Source of the DNA: Linanthus parryae
Lineage: Eukaryota > Streptophyta > Magnoliopsida > Ericales > Polemoniaceae
NCBI GenBank assembly: GCA_023055425.1
Contig: JALGPY010000004.1
Coordinates: 60,597,718 to 60,661,717 of the forward strand
DNA length: 64,000 nucleotides
Direction: 5' to 3'
The position numbers and the translations under genes are program-made. The notes below the pieces were generated by a model, which worked only from the letters and a program-made list of their open reading frames with translations, did not search any database and was not told the DNA's origin. Positions 57,551-64,000 of this stretch are shown piece after piece. The first letter of the stretch is position 1. The number at the start of each line of letters is the position of its first letter.

Positions 57551-59320
57551 TCACTTCTTCTTTGATGTCTGGCCTTTCTCTGAGCCTTCCCCAATTTCTT
57601 CCTCACTTGCAGCTTCTTCTGCAGACTGATTACCTTCTTGTTCAGCTTCAACTTCGGCAACCACTTCTTGAATTATTTCATCCACTTTATTCTTAGCCTG
57701 TACTGAATCTACCTCTGTAGCTGCATCAACACCTGTATCTTCATCAGCATCTTCTTCATCAGTTTGTTCAAACAAGTCTTTTGAAGCTAGCACCACAGGA
57801 ATTGGCTTCTTCTTCTTCTTCAGAAAATCTCCTAGCTTCTCTTCTGAATCCACACTGGTGTCATGACTAGTAGCAGAAGGTATCTTCTCCAGATTCAAGC
57901 CCTTTATGAAAACATCTAACTTCCCATTCATAGTATTCATCAAGCCCTTGAACTGATGAAATTCAATTGACAGGTCAAACAACCCTTGTCTGAGATCTTC
58001 AATCTCAACCTGCTGATCTTCTAACTTCTCAACCAGCAGAGAGTAATCCTCATTGGCTTGTCCTTTCCCAGATGCAGTCCCCTTAGGCTTCACAAACTCC
58101 TTCTCAGCAAGTTCCTCCTTTGACAAATCAGAATAAAATTTCCAATGCCCTTTCCCTGTCTGAACTACCCCAATCCTCTGAAGTGCAGTCCCATCTATCA
58201 ACCCAAAACCTCCAGTAATCTTTTCTTCTCCTTTCATAGGCACATCAAAATATTCAAAGAAAAGAGGTAAGAGGTAGGCATATGGAAGATGATGGTTTCT
58301 AGTCCTGGTTGCACAATAAATCATATGCTCCATAACAACTGTTGGCAGATCTATCTCAAACCCTTGAGATATCATATACATCAAAATCAGAACTTTATCA
58401 GTTACTAACTCTCTTGAGTTCTCCCTGGGAACTACACTCCTCATCAAGATAGTAAACAAAATCTTGGCTTCACAGTTGAGCACAGAGTGTGTCAACTTCT
58501 TTGGACCAGAGGGAACACCTTCAACAAAGAACATCTCCTTTGCCTTATCCAAACACTCCTTCCTATCAGGATAATCTCCAACATTGTATTTCCTAGGAAT
58601 GCCCAAGACTTTGGCAAAAGTCATATGATCTAACCTCAAATCCACACCAGCCACTTTAGAAGTTAGAACCATTCTATCATCACCTTCAGACACCGAGTTC
58701 AGATAAAATAACCTAGTTAACCAAGGATAAGCCTTTGAGCTAGGATTTAAAACTTTCCAAACAGCAGTTTCCCTCAATTTTCTCATGCATTCTATGTCCA
58801 GTTTATCCAACAACTCATCAGAAATTATGCTACAGAAAGCCACTTTAGATGATGCATACCCTTGCATCCAAACTGTTCTAACTTCAGAACTAATAAACCA
58901 CTCAGTTGGAAGTACATTCTTACCTTGATATCCTTTCTTAGTTGCTGCAGCAACTTGCTTAACCCTAGTCTTCTTCTTAGAGGGTTTAGTCTTTTCTTGT
59001 ACTCCTTCAGTTGGTTTCTTCTGGCTCTCCTGAGTTGACTTCCCTTTTTCCTCTTCAGTAGCCTTTTTCATTTCTCCCCCTTTCTTCTTCTCTGACCTAG
59101 GTTGATCACCACCCTGAGTCTCCTGTTGTGGATCAACACTTGAGCCTTCATCTCCCTTCTCTGTCTTTGAATTCTTTGCAGGAGGGGTATCCTCATGCAT
59201 GCTTTGAGTATTTTCTGAATCTGAATCAGAAATCACAATTTTCTCCTTCTTGTTTGCTCTCTTCCTAGATCTGCCAGAGGGCTTTCCCTGTTGCTGAATT
59301 CTGGCTGATTTGCGCTCCAT
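57551..59320 (-). CDS. Extra ORF between pol and 3' LTR, 589 aa, 'putative plant transposon protein' type
   Basis: Complete, uninterrupted frame from the ATG at 59318-59320 (MERKSARIQQQGKPSGRSRK). Residues about 1-130 are basic/acidic and disordered, with a nuclear-signal-like RSRKRANKKEK. About 140-370 form a folded part (EWFISSEVRTVWMQGYASSK..., LTSKVAGVDLRLDHMTFAKVLGIP). This pattern, a short helix-rich domain with LGIP, occurs in many plant TE-associated proteins of unknown role. About 395-460 is a coiled coil (LLVEKLEDQQVEIEDLRQGL). The C-terminal 120 residues are highly acidic. No signal peptide or transmembrane helix is visible, so it is not an obvious envelope protein. Intact pol is lacking in this copy, yet this frame stayed open. 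Function unknown. Confidence 0.75.
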   Translation of the reverse strand: MERKSARIQQQGKPSGRSRKRANKKEKIVISDSDSENTQSMHEDTPPAKNSKTEKGDEGSSVDPQQETQGGDQPRSEKKKGGEMKKATEEEKGKSTQESQKKPTEGVQEKTKPSKKKTRVKQVAAATKKGYQGKNVLPTEWFISSEVRTVWMQGYASSKVAFCSIISDELLDKLDIECMRKLRETAVWKVLNPSSKAYPWLTRLFYLNSVSEGDDRMVLTSKVAGVDLRLDHMTFAKVLGIPRKYNVGDYPDRKECLDKAKEMFFVEGVPSGPKKLTHSVLNCEAKILFTILMRSVVPRENSRELVTDKVLILMYMISQGFEIDLPTVVMEHMIYCATRTRNHHLPYAYLLPLFFEYFDVPMKGEEKITGGFGLIDGTALQRIGVVQTGKGHWKFYSDLSKEELAEKEFVKPKGTASGKGQANEDYSLLVEKLEDQQVEIEDLRQGLFDLSIEFHQFKGLMNTMNGKLDVFIKGLNLEKIPSATSHDTSVDSEEKLGDFLKKKKKPIPVVLASKDLFEQTDEEDADEDTGVDAATEVDSVQAKNKVDEIIQEVVAEVEAEQEGNQSAEEAASEEEIGEGSEKGQTSKKK

Positions 59321-59767
59321 TTTAGGGTTTAGGGTTTTGAGAAGAGAATGTGATTGAGAGGAATTGAGAGAGAGAGAGTAGTTGCAGAAAATTGGAAGAG
59401 AATGAGAAGAAAAAGCCCTGACTTTCTGCTTAAGTAGGTTGAAAAGGATGAGTCATAAAAGGACTCTACAATATCTACATGCAAAAATAGAATCTTGAAA
59501 AATCTTTTTGGGATATTTTAGAAAATTCTATGAGTAATTCAAATATTATACAGTTATCTAAAAAGATAAGATATAATATTTGGTGATCCAATTTTTAAAA
59601 AAAATTACAGATATTATCAAGACCTAGAGAACAATCTCAAGGCCTTGAGATTTTCTGCAGTTTGAGAAACTTCAAAGCTTTGAGCTATACTTTCAAGGCT
59701 TCAGAAAGTATAATCTCAAGGCTTTGAGATTCCAGCACATATACACACAGAGGTACTAATGCTCCCC
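59321..59767 (-). promoter_or_regulatory. Leader and spacer before the extra ORF
   Basis: Directly before the ATG, the minus strand reads AAACCCTAAACCCTAAA, a double telo-box. Before that lies a CT-rich stretch like a plant 5' leader. Palindromes TCTCAAGGCCTTGAGA (59635-59650) and a one-base variant (59714-59729) lie in the spacer. The pol-proximal edge has GGGGGAGCATTAG (minus). A separate promoter is inferred, not shown. Confidence 0.45.
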
Positions 59768-62700
59768 CTAAACCAATGCATCCTTGTTTAACATCCCCAA
59801 TTCAAGCCTTAGAGATGAAAATCTATCATCTGGCAAAGGTTTAGTGAAAATATCAGCAATCTGCATTGAAGTAAAGATAAAATTTAAAACAACATCACCT
59901 TGTACTGCATGATCTCTAAGGAAATGATGTCTCACATCTATGTGCTTTGTCCTTGAGTGCTGAACTGTATTCTTAGAGATTGAAATAGCACTTGTATTGT
60001 CACAATAAATTGGCACATTTCTGAAGTTGTAGCCAAGATCTCTAAGTTGCTGAGCAATCCATAACACTTGTGAACAACAAGCACCAGCTGCAATGTATTC
60101 AGCTTCTGCAGTTGATAATGCTACAGAATTTTGCTTTTTGGAATGCCAAGTGATCAATGAAGATCCAAGAAATTGACAGCATCCAGAAGTACTTTTCCTA
60201 TCTACTTTATAACCTGCAAAATCTGCATCTGAATAGCCACTCAACATAAAATTAGATCTTATTGGATACCACAGCCCTAAGTCTCTGGTTCCATTCAAAT
60301 ACCTAAAAATTCTTTTAACTTCAGTTAGATGACTTTCCTTAGGATCTGCTTGAAATCTAGCACACATACAGACACTGAACATAATGTCATGTCTGCTAGC
60401 AGTTAAATATAATAGTGATCCAATCATACCTCTGTATTGCTTCTGATTCACACTCTTACCAGTTGAATCTTTGTCTAAAGAGAGTGATGAACTCATAGGG
60501 GTTTATAGCACCTTGGACTGTGACATATTGTACTTATTCAGTAAGTCCTTGGTATATTTTTCTTAATGCACAAAAATTCCTTTCTTCATTTGTAATATAT
60601 GAAGTCCAAGAAAGAAATTCAGTTCACCCATTAGGCTCATCTCAAACTCCCTGCCCATCAGACTAGAAAACTCTTTTGAAAGAGCATCATTAGTAGCACC
60701 AAATAATATATCATCTACATAAATCTGAACTACTAACAAATCACTTTGTTGGTGTTTAATGAAAAGAGTTTTGTCAACTAAGCCTCTTGTGAAATTGTTT
60801 TAAAGTAGAAATTTTGAAATTCTGTCATACCAAGCCCTTGGAGCTTTTTTTAAACCATAAAGAGATTTATCCAGTTTATAAACATGATCAGGAAAATTTT
60901 CATCTTCAAAACCAGGAGGTTGTGCTACAAAAACATCTTCTTGTAAATATCCATTTAGAAAAGCACATTTAACATCCATTTGATAAAGCTTTATGTGATT
61001 GTGAGATGCAAATGCAAGAAGTATTCTAATAGCCTCTAACCTGGCAACAGGAGCAAAAGTCTCCTCATAGTCTATACCTTCTTCCAGATTATATCCTTGA
61101 GCTACCAGACTGGCTTTATTTCTTACCACTTTGCCATTCTCATCAAGCTTGTTTCTGAATACCCATCTGTATCCAATAACTGACTTCTCTTTAGGTATGG
61201 GGACCAAATTCCAAACCTTGTTCCTTTCAAACTCATTCAGCTCACTCTGCATTGCAATAATCTATTCTGCATCTTCCAGAGCTTCCTTGGTATTCTTAGG
61301 CTAATTCAAAGATACAAATGCACTAAAAGCACATAAGTTCTTAAACTGTCCTCTTGTCTGTGTTCCAGTTGATGGATCTGATATAATGTTGTCAGCTGGA
61401 TGGTCTGCAAGATACTTAAACTTCTTTCTTGGTACCCAGGAGTATTATCCTTCAAGGCTTTGAGTCCTTGCAACAGTAGAGGGAGCATCATAGAAAGTTT
61501 CAGCTTTTGTCTCAAGGCTTTGAGATTTTGGTTCAGCAGGAGGTTCAAGGCCTTGAGATTCTGCTGGTTGATTCTGTACAACAGTTTTGCCTTTGTCTTC
61601 TTTCACAGCATCTTCATCTGATTCATTGTTCAAATCTAGATCTGCAAAACTTTCACTCAGAGAATCCTTAGTACTTTCATCAAACATTACATGAATGCTC
61701 TCTTCCACAATCTTGGTTTTTCTATTATAAACTCTATAAGCTTTGCTAGTTTTAGAATATCCAAGAAATACACCTTCATCACTTCTAGCATCAAACTTAC
61801 CAAGATTGTCTCTACCCTTATTATGCACAAAACAGATACAACCAAATGGCTTAAAATAAGAAACAATAGGCTTTCTCCCTTTAAACAGTTCATAGGGAGT
61901 CTTTTTCAAAATATGTTTGATCAAGCATCTATTCAGCACATAATTGGCAGTATTAACAGCTTCTGCCCATAAAAACTTTGGCAAATTACTTTCAAGCAGC
62001 ATGGTTCTGGACATATCTTCAAGTGTCCTATTTTTCCTTTCAACTACTCTATTTTGCTGTGGAGTTCTAGGTGCAGAAAAGTTGTGTGAAATGCCATGCT
62101 TTGCACAAAACAAATCAAAGTCAAGTTGATCAAACTCTCTACCATGATCACTTCTAATGGATGCAACAGGTAAGTTTTTCAAAGTTTGAAGTTCTTTGCA
62201 CAGTCTAGAAAACTCAGATAAAGCTTCAGTTTTGTCTCTAATAAACATCACCCAAGTAAATATAGTATAATCATCAATTATAACAAGAATATACCTCTTA
62301 CCTTTTGAGGTCTGAACTCTCATAGGACCACACAAGTCCATATGCAACAATTCTAAGGGTCTAGAAGTACTTACAAAGTTCTTTGGCTTGAAGGAGCTTC
62401 TGGTCTGTTTACCTTGTACACATGCCTTGCAAACCTCATCATCTGAAAATTTTTGTGATGGTAAAACTCTTACCAAGTCCTTTGAGATGAGTTTATTCAA
62501 AGTATGTATACTAATATGCCCAAGCTTTCTGTGCCAAAGCTTTGAATCTTCCTTCAAGGCCTTGAGGCATTTTAGCTTATCACCTGCAACACTGTTAGTA
62601 TTCATAGCATAGAGATTATATGATCTAGGAGCAGTGAGTATGCAATCACCAGATTTCTCATCTTGCACCACACATTTCTCCTTGTCAAATACAGCTTTAT

Positions 62701-62971
62701 AACCTTTATCACATAACTGAGAGATACTAAGCAAATTATACTTAAGTCCATCTACCAGATAAACATCAGATATAGAATTTGTAGAACCATTACCAATACT
62801 AGCAATACCAATCATATTGCACTTTGCTTTGTCACCAAGTGTGATTGTTCCTCCAGATTTTTCTGTAAGTTCAGTAAAGAGAGACCTCTTTCCACTCATA
62901 TGTTTGGAACATCCACTGTCTAATATCCATTTCTGATCTTTCAAGGCCTTGGTGACATCCTGCAAAAACAA
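59768..62971 (-). pseudogene. SIRE-type pol, broken
   Basis: Protease (WILDSGCSKHMSG), pre-integrase (LWHRKLGHIS) and integrase core (HMDLCGP, IDDYTIF, VVERKNRT) lie in the frame 61445-62971. After a shift near 61445, reverse transcriptase (WVFRNKLDENG, MDVKCAFLNG, YVDD at 60710-60721) and RNase H (YSDADFAG, STAEAEYIAA, YCDNTSA) continue. Stops in the reverse-transcriptase part are at 61301-61303, 61262-61264, 60800-60802, 60563-60565 and 60503-60505. The catalytic motifs remain, but the polyprotein cannot be made whole. The RNase H end is again open from 60496 to 59768. Confidence 0.85.
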
Positions 62972-62972
62972 A

Positions 62973-64000
62973 TCATTGCCTCAACAGGCTATTAGACCAA
63001 GTGCAGAACTTTGAGTCATACTCAGAATCAGCCATATTTGGTGGCCTCATTCCTTTTGGAACCCAAATCTGCCTAACCTGTCCCTTAAGCTGATAAGGAT
63101 ATGTATTCCTCATAATATGAGGTTCTGATCTTCTGAAGGGACAAGTTAATCTGACATGACCAAGTTTTCCACAGTAATGACATTTTGGAAAATGTCTGCT
63201 ACCAGTTTTGACAAAAGTAGTTTGGCCGTTCTTTGGAAAATTTGGATTACAGCCAATCCCACTTTTATGCATTGATTTCAGACTTCCTCCAAGAATGAGA
63301 TTCAGATTATGTTCTGAGCCTGTAAACTTAGCTAGGACCTTCTTGGACTCTTGAAGTTTCTCAGTCAAAGTACAGATCTGTTGTTCTAAATTCTCAGAAT
63401 GAGCCTTTAGATCAGCATATCTTTCAGTTAAAAGAGTGTTTTGATCAACAACCTCTTTTATCAGTACCTTCAAGACTTTGAACCTGCTGTCCAAGGCCTT
63501 GAAGTCTTTTTCCAGCTTTGTCTTAGAAACTTCAACAGTTTTGTTTGAAAACACTAGGTCCAGGTTTTCTTTTACCTGCTCATGAACCTTAATCTTTAAA
63601 GCAGAAATCTCATTTCTATAACTTTCCTCATTCAAAAACATACTTTTGAGAATTTCAGGAAGTACATCAGAAGGACTGGCAAGTAAATTTTTTACCATGT
63701 CTTCAATGTGTCTGTCTGATGAACTTTCCTCATTATGCTTTGCCATGAAGCATAAGTTTGCTTGCTCTTCTTCTGTGTCTGAGTCACTTGATGAATCAGA
63801 ATCACTCCAAGAAGCCATCATGGCTTTCTTCCTTCTGTTGTCACTATCCTTTTTCTTAAAGTTCATGTTCTTCTTCTTTTGTGGACAGTCCCTTACTAAA
63901 TGATCTTTGTAATCTTTGCTGCCTGAGGGTCTTGATCTCTCTATGTTGTAATCCATGTTACCAGAGTTTCTTTTCATTTTTAGAATCCTGGCCAAGGCCT
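62973..64000 (-). CDS. SIRE-type gag, partial (N-terminus beyond window)
   Basis: Open from the window edge to TGA at 62973-62975. It contains a first knuckle remnant (...VRDCPQKKK), an acidic SDSDSSSDSDTEEE segment, and a coiled coil of about 150 residues. A complete zinc knuckle CHYCGKLGHVRLTC follows, then the C-terminus CTWSNSLLRQ. In relatives gag runs into protease. Here the frame stops and the pol frame starts one phase off within a few bases. Palindrome units fall inside the frame, giving KALD and ILKM-type peptides. Confidence 0.75.
   Translation of the reverse strand, partial: ALARILKMKRNSGNMDYNIERSRPSGSKDYKDHLVRDCPQKKKNMNFKKKDSDNRRKKAMMASWSDSDSSSDSDTEEEQANLCFMAKHNEESSSDRHIEDMVKNLLASPSDVLPEILKSMFLNEESYRNEISALKIKVHEQVKENLDLVFSNKTVEVSKTKLEKDFKALDSRFKVLKVLIKEVVDQNTLLTERYADLKAHSENLEQQICTLTEKLQESKKVLAKFTGSEHNLNLILGGSLKSMHKSGIGCNPNFPKNGQTTFVKTGSRHFPKCHYCGKLGHVRLTCPFRRSEPHIMRNTYPYQLKGQVRQIWVPKGMRPPNMADSEYDSKFCTWSNSLLRQ

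Larger units (their letters stand above)
54999..64000 (-). mobile_element. SIRE-type copia retrotransposon (minus strand), 5' end outside window
   Basis: Reading leftward: gag (62973 to the edge), pol (59768-62971), a spacer, an extra ORF (57551-59320), the purine tract AAAAAGGGGGAGAA and the 3' LTR. The gag with a long coiled coil and zinc knuckle, the YVDDILFGATND reverse transcriptase and an ORF between pol and the LTR are typical of the SIRE/Maximus lineage. A palindrome with core TCAAGGCCTTGA recurs throughout. Confidence 0.85.

Noticed and set aside
61400..63903. Plus-strand frames opposite SIRE gag-pol
   Set aside because: Antisense shadows of the minus-strand retroelement genes.

Overview
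This window is plant nuclear DNA, most likely from a eudicot. The evidence is Ty1/copia elements of the SIRE type with tRNA-iMet primer sites, tRNA-Asp-primed gypsy-type remnants, TA-flanked Stowaway-like MITEs, Mutator-like elements, a CACTA terminus, and F-box genes including an F-box/LRR/FBD gene. I see no intact, confidently assigned host gene. The window is a TE-dense intergenic block holding host-gene relics.

Layout. 1-812 is the end of a CACTA transposon. 813-3375 is the LTR, primer site and start of a plus-strand gypsy-type element. It is cut off by a minus-strand non-autonomous gypsy-type element (LARD/TR-GAG-like) at 3376-8902. 8903-13680 holds anonymous sequence, a broken F-box gene (minus), a MITE and three old direct repeats. 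13900-17599 is a long-TIR Mutator-like element with a second one nested inside it, and the inner one carries five copies of a 181-bp tandem repeat. 17600-22410 has several MITEs, a second broken F-box gene (plus) and a poly(A) retroelement with a perfect 18-bp target-site duplication. 23023-31950 is a copia element with an uninterrupted gag-pol, arranged LTR-internal-LTR-partial internal. 31951-48335 is mostly anonymous DNA with MITEs, repeat pairs, a coiled-coil pseudogene, a small candidate gene near 39.8-40.1 kb, and LINE and copia scraps. 48336-51668 is a degraded F-box/LRR/FBD gene with a duplicated upstream region, an intronic MITE and a tiny SINE at its stop codon. 52632-54760 has a second copy of the poly(A) retroelement, duplicated segments and a fragment that may be an F-box gene start. 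54999-64000 is a minus-strand SIRE-type copia element with its 3' LTR, an extra 589-codon ORF, a broken pol and part of gag; its 5' end lies outside the window.

How it fits together. Almost everything with coding capacity belongs to mobile elements. Only the copia element at 23-31 kb keeps an open gag-pol. The SIRE element has lost pol but keeps its accessory ORF open. That element also carries many copies of a short palindrome (core TCAAGGCCTTGA) in its LTR, spacers and coding sequence, which is the least explained pattern in the window. All family assignments come from motifs recognised by eye; no searches were run.
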